Translations under genes and position numbers: made by a program | Source of the DNA: Fasciolopsis buskii | Taxonomy: Eukaryota > Platyhelminthes > Trematoda > Plagiorchiida > Fasciolidae | NCBI GenBank assembly: GCA_008360955.1 | Contig: LUCM01007409.1 | Location: forward strand, 278,056-342,055 | Length of the DNA: 64,000 nucleotides | Reading direction: 5' to 3' | The notes under the pieces: generated by a model | What the model saw: only the letters and a program-made list of their open reading frames with translations | What the model was told of the DNA's origin: nothing | Database searches by the model: none | Part shown: positions 14,301 through 28,109 of the stretch, one piece after another | How positions within the stretch are numbered: position 1 is the stretch's first letter | Layout: each line of letters begins with the position of its first letter

Positions 14301-17300
14301 GGAGCTTTCCGTAACCGTAGAAAAGGTGAGAGCAAGCTGCGGCAGGACAGTTCACTTCATGTTCGGTAAAATTATTTAATATTAAACGAGAGTGACCTGT
14401 AGAAGAAGTATGTGTTAGTCAGCACATTTTACTGATGGTTTAAAACACCGCTGATCAGCACATCGAACGAGTTTAATCAATTTCCCGGTTGAATTTGTAG
14501 CGAGATTTTGTTTGTCAACTGCCTGTGGCAAGAACGACGGGTACATAGTTTCCGTCGACTACTATCCTAAAGTACAACTTAAGCCGCACAACACATGAAC
14601 CATAATATAATTTCTCGGGTTTGCGCAGAGGTGTACCGTCTTTTAGAGCACACGTTCTAAAGCATTTTCTCATTGTCTAGGATTTTGGTAAGAAGAATAC
14701 AATAAATTTTCTTATTTACCCGAACAGTCGAAGCCTCTAGAAAAATTACACGTGGTCCAATCAGGCTACGCCCCTTAGCATTGCGTACGCGCACTTGATT
14801 GGTCGAGGTGTGTGGGTGTGTGTATGCTCGTGTGCCAAGTCTGGTATGCATGGTGCCGTCAATTTGACGAAACTGGTGTCAAAAGAAAGGAATCGTCTAC
14901 TTCTACTGCTACTACTAATGCATGAACTAATCGAACCAGTTTGACGGTTTCCGTAATAAACAACAATGAAAATAAAAACAAAGAACACTTGGACACTTGT
15001 TGCAACACTATGCGAAGAAAACGTTAGTTCAGTTGTTAGAAAACTGTAAAATCGATGGTTTACTACAGACGTTTGCTTTTTAAATATGCCAAAGAAGAAC
15101 AAGATTTCCATTCTAATCTGCTAGGATACTAAGTGAACATTAGTTTTGAGATTCGTTTCATTGATGCTCTATTGTACCTTTGTTCTAGGCGTTAGCCAAT
15201 TTTGACCAGATGGATGTCATATATGTGGAAATTAACGAAATAAACTTTTGGCTGCCACTGCCTATTGAAATGATCAACGTAATAACAGAAGCGTTATTCG
15301 ACTTCCCCCTTCGCGCTCTCATCCTCAGCCGTTTCGGTGAAGGTAAAAAGGATTAGTCAAGTGTTGCACAGTACGCGTATTACCTCGGTTTATTTCCCCG
15401 TTTCGAGGATGAAAACGGAAAACAAATATGAAGACCGATATGAGACTTACATTGTCCGAATCTTTGAAGTAGTTGAATGCCGGATGATCTGGATCATGTA
15501 GATCGGGAATACCGTCGTTATCGTCGTCGGTATCGATATGGTCAGGAATGCCGTCACCGTCCGTATCCTAGAGTGAAAGATAAGAACTATTAGTTGGAAG
15601 ATTCATGATGCGAGCAGCGTTTTTACTTCGTTCCAAAAGGCCAATTTGGGATAGGGATGCATAAATGTTTTGCTTCAAATGTAAAATGCTGCCGAGAATC
15701 TTGGTATTATCGGTGCCCGTTGCAGATTGAAATTCATCGGGCAGAAAAGTCGAATTGCACATCTCCGGATAGAAAACTGATTCCTTTCTCAAATCGAATA
15801 CTGTTTCAAAGTTTGTGAGTTTGCAGAATTGCAACCGGATTAGAACTATTGCAACATATATCAATGCGATCTTTTTCCGGCTTTTATTTGTTACATGTGT
15901 GAAGTACGAGGATCGTAGGGTAAACTAAGCAAAGCTAAACACGGTACGTGGCGTCAACGAGTGAAACTGAAATCCACCAGTTTTCTAAATTGAACAGATA
16001 TAAGACCTTGTTATGTACGGCGTGGCAACTAGCCCGATGACAGCGAATCGTCAAATAATTCCAAGGTGACCGATGGTGATGAAGGAAGGCAATGATTTAC
16101 AGGGACGTCACAAAGCTGGAACATTTGCCAAATTGACTCCATCGTGGCCATATTGAAAATAGCCACTGCCAGCCTAGAGGCAAACAAATTGTTCCAGAGC
16201 GAACGATTCATATTTTTTGCTAAAATGTTCGAAAGTCTGCGTACCAACTGATTACACGGGATTCTCGTAGCTGATACAATTTAAACCGGTATATGCATGA
16301 TTTTTCCGTTTTTTCTTTGGTTTAAGTGAATACAGAATGGTCAATTTCGATCAAAGAACTACTTGTCCATTCAATCTATTGCCGCCAATACTAAGCCGCC
16401 TAAGTGGTTGCGTAGAGCGTAAACGAGCGGTTCCTTTCGTTCCATAACAAGGACTGAAACCAAATACCGGACAAGCGTGATGCATTAACCGGAAGAACTA
16501 TTCTATCAAACTGGTCATGATAAGACGACCTGACAACGAGATGTATAGTGAAGCGTTGACGTTCGAGGTGGCTCACTAATGGTGTGCCTTTCCCAGCTGA
16601 GTGTTTCGTTGACGACGGTCATTAAACAAGTCGTCCGAAAGCCGATGTTACATTGATGGTCGATACCGACTCAGTTATCATCAGCATTTCATAAAAATGC
16701 AAGCTTGAGAATATCAAAGACAACTTAGTATCACTGGGTCGTAGTTTATTTCTCCTTTTGACATCTTCACAAAACTTGGAACATAAAAACAGTCTGGTTA
16801 TTAACAGTATCATCCCTTGTTCGATAATCTTTGCTAGACAACTCACTTTGATGATACAATCGGGAATCCCGTCACCATTCGAATCCGGGTCCTCACTGTC
16901 CGGGATTCCATCATTATCATCATCATCATCCCACTCGTTCAAGATCCCATCACGATCGCTGTCCTGTTGTTCGTAGCGAAAAGTTCACAGGTAGGAATAA
17001 ACAATTTAAAGTCATCATTACACTGACAACGCGATGAAAACCAATAGAATAAACCTCCATTCAGGTAATTTACTGTTCCATCGGAACAGTTTGATAGGAA
17101 TAGTGACCGGAAAACAGACATATATTTTTTCTCCGAAACACCGGGTTTTATCTGAACTCAATCATCAGATGACTTGAGCATTGATAAACCGCTTAACGCC
17201 TAACGATATGTGCACTCAGCCGGAACATGTTCAATATAGGGTTTGCACTTCAATTATAAATGAAGCACTCAGAAATCGATGCAAAGCACTATAGCAAATT

Positions 17301-20300
17301 CCCGACAAAACTCCATTTTTTGTGGAAAGTCGCACAGATTGGTAAATCGTCTAAGGCGCCCACATGTAAAATCCCGTTAGCAGTCCCCAGACGTAGCCAC
17401 AACCTGATTTGGGAAGTTTACTTTATGTGTGTTGGTTACTTTTTTCAGGTGCCACATGAACAGATCACCAACATGCATGTAGACTAACGCTGATCGTTAG
17501 TTCTAGCAACGGCTTTCATTCTTTTTTACAACCTGCTTACCTGTCAGTTTTCTGTTTCAAGTTTGCGCTGTTTCTTTCAGCATGAACGCACACGGATAAA
17601 GAACGTCTTTAAATGAAGGAGACTAACTGACCTCATAAATGAGGACAATCAAAACAAATTATGGTATTCATCAGGACGGTGTTGAAGGCAATGTCCTAAA
17701 TGTGCAGTAGATAAACCATGTTACGAAGCCTGGAACCTTTATGGTGGTAGTGATGGAAGGCTAATTTTGCATTGTAGCCTGAAAAAATACGGGAGCTGAA
17801 AGTTGAAATATTGACCCATTAGGCTTGAAACACGACAACTCTCTACGGTATGGACTAGCCAGTCGAATAGATTTTGTACTGGCATGCAAAATAGGTCACA
17901 TTGGAAGGCAGATAAACTCATGTGCATCGATAGGAGGAAACACATAAGAGTGCTATTTATTGTATGATCTAGTTTATGCTTTTGTGATCTTTCGTGAACT
18001 AAAGTGACCGTCAATTTCTTCACGTTTGTGACAATTCGCGAAGTAGACGTTCCTCAGTAGTATTTTATGTGTGTGCACGAGATTTGTATCCGAAAAGACC
18101 ACGTGGATGCGACTAATTTAGAGCGTTCATCTTCAAACATTGAATTTAGTCTGGTTTCTGTTTCCAGGCGAAAGATGTGATAAATACGAAAAGTTAACCT
18201 GAACGGAGCACAATGGTCAGTACCGCCCAGCACAAAAGTTGAGCCTTGAAGTCAGACCAAAGTAAAAGACATTGAACAATGAACATACAAATCGTTGTTT
18301 TATCGATGAATTGAACGCTTTTCTTCTGGCAAACGGGTCAATATGACCGTGAATTCCTGAGAGACGATAAATACGTCACTTTCCAGAGGGACGATTCAAA
18401 GTACTTAATCAAATTCATCGTAAAATAAGTATCTATAATGAGACCAGGGCAAGTTCTAGTGACCAAAAATGTATTCGTGTATCCGCAGCATTCTGGATAG
18501 TAATATAATGCTGTTCAACAGCTAACAGTTGGATAGTCTCCTGACAATTTAAACCACGGGGGAGCGGGTACTGGAAATTCTTCTGGAATATAAAATATAT
18601 TTTTCAACCATTATTAATTCAAGCGTTTGTGGTAGACAGAACTCTGAGACATGGCATCAGCATGGAAATGATTTTTTAGGGAAATTGCGTTACCAACTGC
18701 AATTGAGAGAAGGCGAACACTTACAAGCAGGTCAACTGCGCCACAGGTTAGCAAAGACGAAACCGTAACGTATGATTTTATACCAGGGTGCTGTAAAGTG
18801 TTTTCACCCAGCTGCACACAAAACTGCGTTCAAACGTGACCAGTTGATGTAATTGCGATACTCATCGCGTTTCGTCTCTCTTTGTTTACTCACAGAGATA
18901 AACCATAGTAGTTAATATAGAAAATTATGATAAGAAGTAGGACAAAAGATTCGCTTCCGTTGGTCGCGAAATACTAGGGAATCCAACGTTTGGGGAATTT
19001 GTACCATACCACTTTTTTATTCCTCCCAATATGAACATCTTCCTCAATTCCACTATAGCGATGTCGATAGGAACGGTAGCCTATATTGCGCATGAACCGT
19101 AAACGTCCCAATGCGTAGTGTTCTGTCTGTGACTCTAATTCCCATGTACAGCTGTTTTGTGTCGCGATTCTAGGCGCAGTCTTTTAACTCTTCTAATGGG
19201 TAGAATGAACTCATCCGGAAAGAACAAAAACTGGAGAGTGCGAGAAATGCTTAGAGGCCACTCGTGTCTTCCGAGTATTTTTCACGTATCCCGGCCTCCT
19301 TTTGAGTAAGAATGCTGAATTTTCGAACAGTTGTCGTGCTTCACGCATGATCACTAAATGCACGCAAAAAATGAGCTTAACCTGAATGAGGCTAAAAATT
19401 TACACCTAACGCTTTGAGGGAAGGCAAAATATTTTTAAGGCCAGCTCAAGAGAGGGAAGAAACTGAGCCCATTTTAAGAAATATCGATCTTCGTTAGAAA
19501 TTAGTGAGGTAAAACTCACAGACATACTAGTAGTCAGACAGTTCAGGAGTTCCACATCTAGTTTCCGCTTTTCTACAATTTTTTCATTGAATTCATTATG
19601 TGGAACGGTTGTGATGATTATTTACACGCTTCATCTCTCACCTAGGTGAAAGTACACTAACATGCAAGAACGTTTTCTTGAATGGCATTAAATTCCATCC
19701 AAATCAGAGTCCAGAAAGCAAAAGATAAACTGACCTCACCTGGAAGGAACGGACGATCTCGAAGTATTTCGCGTTGTTTGTTATGATCGTGTTACACACT
19801 GGCTGACGATCATGCGTGTTACTGAGGCTGAGATTCGAACAAACTAAACTTAATAATTTTGATTAACCCTGACGGGGGCTGGACAACGCAGTGATAACAC
19901 ATGAGCAAAAGGCCCGGATTCAAATCTTGGTCGCGAAGAAGGCTGTGCACCATTGATGTTTTCTCGAATCCGGTGCCTTTCGAATGTACAGTTGGCCAGA
20001 TGAAGTTTGTGCGTGAAAGACTAGATCAGTCAAGCAGTGATCACAATGGCCAAAAAGTCGGGGAACATGTGCAATCACAACGGTGTTGCATGCGTCATTA
20101 TTTTTCATCGCAATTTCTGCTTCCTCCTCCAAACTCGACTTCGAAAGGAAGCGTTATTGGGTATACCTGTTCCACTACACTCATGCTTCAAGCATGTCAT
20201 AAAAGATTCCCGTTTTGCACAGGGTTTGCAGATTTTTCTTGATGAAAATTTCACCTGGTGGACTGAAAATTGATGTTGCGTGGTGGTAGTTGGTTTAATG

Positions 20301-23300
20301 GGATTAAAGCCCTCAGCGAGTTTAATTCATCTCTGATCACGCTGCACTTACAACCGTAGATGGAACTGGGAATATTATTGAAACAATAAGACTTTTCATT
20401 TTCGACAGCGCAATCCCTGATGAAAAAACGACGTAAAAATTTTTGCCGAACGAACTAATGCATATTTTACTTGACATCAAAGGCACAATTGTTTGCTGAT
20501 CGCGCTGTGATGGAAACAGGTTTCTTTGTACTACTTATTAACCTTGACTGCAAGATTATTAAATTAGGACCGACAAAATGGTGCGTGTAGATTGGGCAAC
20601 AACGTTGTGAGACTTCTATCTAAGTTTAATTTTTTGGTCAACCTGTTATCAACGCACGTTCCCCCAGTAACTCTCTCGTGCATATCCGTCTATCCCTTGA
20701 AATATCCAATCAAATATGAACAAAGAAATAAGAAAACCTAACCTTTCTGTGGTTCCATTTCAGTGTCCTAGCTATAATTGTGTCTACTGCACCAAAAATA
20801 ACCAAATTTGATTGGCTAGGGTTTAGGAGAACTGGACACCCCCAAGCCGATTGTGTTGAACTGTTCTTCCGATCGATAGGATACAAGTGCCGAACACGGA
20901 TCTGCGTGCACACACCTACGCATGCACTTTAGAACACGCATTATGTGCTTGTTCCCGGGCTAAACACGGAAACTGTGCATGCAGCGATGGAGAAAAGAGG
21001 AATTCTTATGCAATGTAAGGAACTATTGACCGCCTTCAGCAATGTCAAATCGGCCATGAAAATAATCATTACTTACAAGCGTGCAAGCAACCGACTGTCA
21101 CAATCGGAGCGCACTATAAGCAATGCCTCACTAGCCTCCTTGTGAATAATGGTACGAATAGGATATAGTTCGCTCCCAAAACTCTTAGTACCGAACCAAA
21201 TGACTGACTACGTCAAAAAAAACTCTTCTCTGACGTGAATCTACGGGACACTTCGACAACGGATTGGAACGACAACTGGATTCCATTTCCGATCATTTAT
21301 TTAACTAATGTTTATATGATTCCATTCCGGTATTAGTGCCGGCCCAAGAAATGACATCGATGATAGTTTACTCTAAAAAATCAAAACCCGCTCTTGATAA
21401 GTAAACCAAGGCCAATATCCCAAGCGTAAGCATTGAATAAGAAACTAAACCGGTAGCTGAAATAGTGCTGACAAAAACTTCAGTCTATAGCCACCGGTAT
21501 CTCTGTTCTTCAGCTTTTCTGTCCGGTGGTATTCTTCTCAGATTTACAGAAAAAAAGACCCTGAACTTTGAAACTACATATTTATTGGATCAAAATTAGA
21601 AGGGACCCTTGTTAATTTAACACTATCAGAAAGTATTTATATGATTTTGGTAGATTCATCGACATAATAACTTCTGATATCAGCCATACTTTTAGTCGAT
21701 ACATAGCGACGCCATTTGTCATCCACGGAGTCAAAATTTAGAATTCATCGTTCTTGTGCCTCACCCCACAAGAACTGCCGCATGCGGTCCATACCGCCAT
21801 TACCACTTAACTACCCTCGTTCAGGCAACCATTGTTCTGACGCGCACGTATATCGACAGGGCTAACTTGGATCCTACTTCTCAATTCTTACCTCTGAGTC
21901 CACATCTGGATTTCGCGCTACGCTATTCATGTGTAGATCTGCTCTTGTGGGCGCAAACAAATACATCGAGTAAGTTGATTTGGCTTGATTGTGCCATCTT
22001 AATAGGAAAGGAACTGCTCCATTTTTCACGAATTTCTTTAACCTAAAATGCAGAGCCATTAAACAGTGCCTGAACTGCCCATCTTCATGCTTCATAAATT
22101 TGAGGAATGTGGAAAGATATCATCGTTACACAACCACCACTGCTGCCTCCACACGGCTGCCAAACCTACTTATTTCTCTAAGAGAAAGGCCCGATTTAAC
22201 GAAATAAAGAATAGACCATATGGAACATGCAGACTAGTCGAAAGTCTGTACATCAGGACCGGCATCAATTCCACATACCTACATGCTGGTTCGTACAATT
22301 TTTCTTTCAAAGAGAATAAACAAGTTCTGTCCTAGAATGGAAACTTCGGAAGGTTTATTACGGGGTCACTTACTTGTTTGTTGTCGAAAAATCCGTCATT
22401 ATCATCGTCCGGATCTAAATGATCGGGAATTCCATCACAGTCATGATCGTGCCAACCGTGTTTGGCCATGTGTTTGGTCACCTTGTGTATATCTTCTGCT
22501 TTTTCAACTGGAGTAAGAAAACGAAAGCAGAGGGAAGAACTATGAATCCCATTAACTGGATGTGTGCATTTGTGAGCAAAACAGGGGAGAGTGGGACCAC
22601 GAAAATCATGCGCACAAGATTGAACAAGCACGCTGGAATTGGCCTGTTGAGTTCGAAAATTTACCCAATGGATTGCGTTTGTACGGCCCGAATAAGCTAA
22701 TCAGCCTTATAATTCTTGTTCAGGACTAAAGCCAACCCGACGATGCAAGGATTTTAGTTTACCAACTTCGCCATGAAATGTGCAATCGTCCGGCCGTGTA
22801 CCGTACTCCAAATAGGTGCTGTCGAAAGTGTTACGTCACTAGTACTATTAGGATCTGAGTAGGAACAAATAACCAACGGCGGATAATAGTGATGCTGATC
22901 AGGCTGATATCGGAATATGAGGTACGTCACTCTATGAAGAACCAACAGTATACACGCTAGTGATAAGGGGATATCTTAACAACTGAGGATTCCCTAGATG
23001 CAGAAAAGCAGATTTCAAAAAAAATGGTTATGTTTTTACTACTTCATTTAATACGCCCTGAGGATGTTCCCGCAAATTGTACCAACATTCACTTGCATAC
23101 CCAAGCACCATGAAAGTGGACTGCACAACTGTTTAATTTGGCTTGTCAGGCACTGTTAACAGCAGATGCAGCCGAGCGCGCTAACCGACTCCCAAGTGAG
23201 ACCCAAACCATGGGATTGTGATTCGAAGAACTAATCACCAGTGCTAATACATCTTAATTATCGCAATCCAACGGTACTGAAAACTACTGTTTCGACGGCC

Positions 23301-26300
23301 TCTATGGGTTCAGAAGCCTTATTCAACTTGCTCTTCGATAATTCAGTTATTTGTTTGCAGATTACTGACTTAAAGACTTTAAACTAACAAGTTGTAGAAC
23401 CAGAATGACTACTTCCTTTTTATTTTCACCTTTTTGAGCAAAAAATAAGGCCCGAAAGAAAAAGTGCGGCATGGATTATTCAAATGTTGCCAGTAGGGGG
23501 TAATAATAAAGTGGAAACAAGCTAAACGAGGAGCAACGCTCTCTGGGTACCCTCATTTATTCTGTGCCTTGCCGCTGTGTGTTACCCAATCCGAAAGAAC
23601 AGTTGCTATGCCAGCAAGACGGCTGATTGATACATACTTGCTTGTCCGTTTATGGTCACCATCCACCCAGTTCCACCGTACTATGAGTATTTAACAGATT
23701 TGCTGTAATTAGACGCTACTGGCAGACGGTGAAACATTCTGCTGCCTTAAGCGTATGGTCCTTTGGCAAATGTGTTTACTTTGGCAACCGATAGTGATTA
23801 GACAGAACTATACAAGTGTACCTAGTTACGGGATCCGGGTGTGTAATCAAGCGGAAGATTTCAGGTAATTTCATAGTCCAGTTTCTATGCTTAATTTCGG
23901 AACAATTATTGTGGGGCTTTACTACGAAGTGCCGTTAAAATGTTTTTTTGTAGAACTGCCCTTCCGGGAGAATATGTGGTCTCACTGATGCTTTATCTTG
24001 TCCGAATTGTGTGGATGGTTAGGCGGGTGATTTTTCGTTAACCACTCTGTAGTCATGGTAAAGTTAGGAGAAACAGAGAAACCCGCTGACCGAGGTACCC
24101 GAAGAAGGTAGTCTCGTGCTTAATTCTAGGAAAACCTTATTGCTTTCAAACTATCTGACTTTAGGTAACATGACATATAAGCGTAAAAAAACAGTATGAT
24201 AATTTCGTGAGTTGTCGATGTCTCGATTATCGCCGGTATTACGATAGGATTAATCGTAATAACCGGAACATTGGCAAATTCCCAACTACTTCGACTAAGA
24301 TGTGTTACTAAATAATAAAAGTTTGGGTAAAGCATTTTACTTGGGGCATCGTTTTTTGATGCACAGCGAACCGAATTCTGTTCTGATGTCGTTATTCTCA
24401 AAAAAGATATTTTTTGAACTAATTGATGCAGCTGGTCCTAAGGACTGTCCCTTTTGAAAGGCTGTTGCTCCGGTCAGCCATTACTCTTGAGTCACGATCA
24501 GTCAGCTTATCGATTAGTCTTACTGATATGCAGTCAGTTGCCCACTGGTCCGTGAATTCATCTACCCTGAAATGATTTCGGTTATAGGCAGGAGATACTC
24601 GCACATTAAATGATTCACAAGGATGGCTTCCAACGAGGCCTGTTTGGGTATTTGCGATGAAACAGATACTATCCTTACATAGTCCCTTAAAGTATGCGGC
24701 ATACAGACTCGCATATAAATTTTGGTAGGAAGAATTTATGAGAATGTTCGTACTGAAAAACAAAGAGTAGTTTCTCTACTAAAGTACTTTGAGAAACTGA
24801 ACAAAGTAAGACACGAAGTCAGAGTTCGCCGCCGACTAGCATGTGAAGCCCGAAAGATTGTATCCTATCTCTGACTGGTCCTCGTAATTGGCCACGTATT
24901 GACAATGCACATTGCTAATTCAACTTCAAGTTGCACTTTTTCAATATATATCAATTCATTTTGAATGGTCCTAAACGTAAACGGTTTCTAATCTTTGCAT
25001 CGCATCATTAACATTTAAATTGCAAACGCTTCGTCAATGCTACTACTACTACTACTACTACTGCTGCTTCTACTGCTACTACCATATTCATTCTTATCGT
25101 CACTCGCTTTCAGTCTAATGAGATTTCTCGTACTCCGCTCATTATTAGGGGCAGAAAACAAAATCCGGGACACCAGAGCACCTAAATCGTCGAAGCCACT
25201 CTGACTGACCCCTGGTGCATAGTCAAAAGTGTAGCAATTCACAAGACAACCATAGACAAGAAAATGTTGAAAGAATATTGGCTTACTCTCTTTCTACGTT
25301 TGCGTTTGCCTTTAATTAGAACCGATTAGGGAGCATATAGTGAAAACGGTGATTAACATGACGTAAGTCTGATTCGTGCTAATTACGTCTCTGGCGTTTT
25401 GATGAACAGTAGAGTCAGGATAATGATGAAGTGTTTTTTTGAGGAAACTACTTCTTATATTGAAGGACCTGCGTGGAAAATCAAAGGTTACCCTAATTAG
25501 CTACCTTCAGTTCTTCAACAGGGATTCGTAATCCAATCGAAGCAATATTAAATGAAGTTAGAATAAGGAGTTACTATATTTTAAAAATTTGTTCGATTTG
25601 AGATAGCTGTCGTAAAGCAGGCCTTCTTCGGTTAATTCCGATTTTTGGTCTGCAAAGAAAAACGCCTCTCAGAGGAAATCAATAAGATTTTGACATGATG
25701 ATTTTTATACCAAGAATTTGGGCAAAACTGCGCAACTCATGACCACTGAATGGTTGGCTATATTCGGCTAATCAATAAGTACAATTCTGATGGTGCATTC
25801 TTTTACCCCGGCCTATCAGCAGAACACTGGAGACAAGCGAAGCTTTGCTATCTTTGGAGTGTAACATTCTACGGGTGTCCCGTCTGCATGTGTCGTGTCA
25901 TATTGTTCCGTATGATGAATCAGCTTTTAATCACAAATCTTACACATTAAAATCGGTCAGTTTCACAAGTGTTTCTGAGTCTGGTAGAAACGTTAGTGCA
26001 AGTTGCAATAATAAAGGCGTTCACCTAATTAAGTGGATGGTTTTTCGATCCTTCTAATCGTGTCAGATCTCTTTCCAAGGCGACTTTTACGGCAATTATT
26101 TAAACAAGGGTAAAGATCACGTGATCGCACCCGAATAATTTTCAGGCGCACGTAAGCACATATACATACACGCGCACACAAGACCACGATTTTCTCCTGC
26201 ATTCCAGAAGTTATCCGGAAGGATTAGCAGACACCTCTGGTAAAAAATCGGCCCCTGTCAGTGAGGTACTGTTACCGGACGCCGTGCGCACATACAGCTT

Positions 26301-28073
26301 TTCCCCTGTGTGTATCTATTTATAGACGTTGGTGTCGTATTTTTGGTTAGAGAACCGGCAGGAACACAAAGTAGACATCGATTTAGCGTGGGCAACCAGG
26401 GCAAGGGTACAATCCACGGCACAGATTCAGACGCACACACGCACACAGAAAATAGTGGTATGGGAGCCACCCGATCACCGATACAGGCACACCCACACAT
26501 GAACGCTGTGGATTTGTTACCAGGGCAAAAATTAAGGCACACTCCGAACAACGGGTTACATTGTTTAGTACCTATCCCTGTGCGCACTGAATGACGACCA
26601 TCCATCACTAACCTAAACTGCTGACCTTTTCGAGTTCTTCAGTTTGTCACAGGAATTCTTTTGCCTATTTACAAGGGATTGACTACCAGCAGCAACTGCT
26701 GGTTTCCGCTCAGTGCTTCATCATCATCATCATAATCGTTCAGCATTAAACAGCAAGACAAGCCTCACTGACTGCTGCCTTTTCCCCAGGGTTACATTTT
26801 TCTATAAAAAGAATGAATATCCAAGGCTAACAGGGGGTGGATCTAAACATGCGGGAAAGATAAAGATGGTGCTGTAACCAACACACAGAACAGTCTAACT
26901 GTACGAACGCTAAGTGCTTGAGATCCCTTTCTTCTCTAGTTGCAGCAACTTTCGGAATAAACGCCTAGTTCCCCGTTGGTGATCACCGAGGTAAATAAGA
27001 AATATAGTTCTTCACGAAATAAGAATATTGCATTTGCCAGAGTCTACAGTAAGAATCGGTTACAAAATGTGAAATGCCTTCCAGCTATAATCACTGATAC
27101 GGTTAAGGAAAATCCGTAGTCTTCAGACACACAATGGTCTTCACAACAGAAGTGAAAAAAGGAATCACATTCCACTCATGTGTCTAAGCATCATCAGCTG
27201 ATCTATTAAAAACAATTGTTTGTAATAACTTTCTATTACTAGATTGATTTAAAAGAAAATAATCGATCAACTTTTGGGGTAAGGGACATTGAAATGAAGC
27301 ATTTCACCTCTAAGTAATCAAACGCTAGATCCATGGACATGAGAGAAGAGTTCGAGAACATTTGATGCATATAATGCATTGTGACGCATCCCACGTTCCG
27401 TGTATGATCAGACGGCAATAGTGACAAAATTCGGCACTCTTTACCAGCTTAAAGTGCTCGTTCATGGTTACTATTCACTGCGAAGTAACAACCAACGCTG
27501 ACACGGGGCACAGATGGAGACAGTGGTTTTTCATTTGAGGTTCTGTAATTTTATTTTGTTGTCCGACAGAATAAAATCATAACTTTCCCTCAGTTATTCG
27601 ACTTATTAACCCGAGAGAATTTTGTGAAAACGATAGGCTCACAAAACGCCATCTACTTACAATCACCCATGCTCAGGTTGAAGATGTCGGGAATTTGGTC
27701 TCCGTCTTCGTCTTCCATCAAATCGGGAATTCCATCATCATCGTCATCATGATCTACATCATCTGGGATGCCATCCAAATCGGTGTCGATTGTTCGTTTC
27801 TTTGCTCGGAATCGAACAACCAGTTGATGATCGGATGTGTCCGCGCGACAGTCGGGGATCCCATCTCCGTTCGCGTCCTCGTCCTCGGTGTCTGGGATTC
27901 CTGTATGTACACATATGGATAGGGAAATTTGAAAAACAATCATTAAAAGTTGTATACACACGCAACAAAACCGATCTGATGTGATTATGTTAGACAAATC
28001 TTAAAGGACATTTGGCGTTAGTTCATTCTTCATGGCTCATGCGATGGACTACGGTGGATGTCGATTCACCCCT

Positions 28074-28109
<36 letters not shown>

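Larger units (their letters stand above)
22508..27660 (-). other. Intron 9 of repeat gene (5.2 kb)
   Basis: The intron carries a (TAC)n microsatellite near 25.0 kb and an RTE-like 3' fragment near 26.8 kb, both listed separately. Nothing else is supported. Confidence 0.8.

Noticed and set aside
25015..25242. Poly-Ser protein on the minus strand
   Set aside because: It comes from the (TAC)n microsatellite and has no other coding sign.
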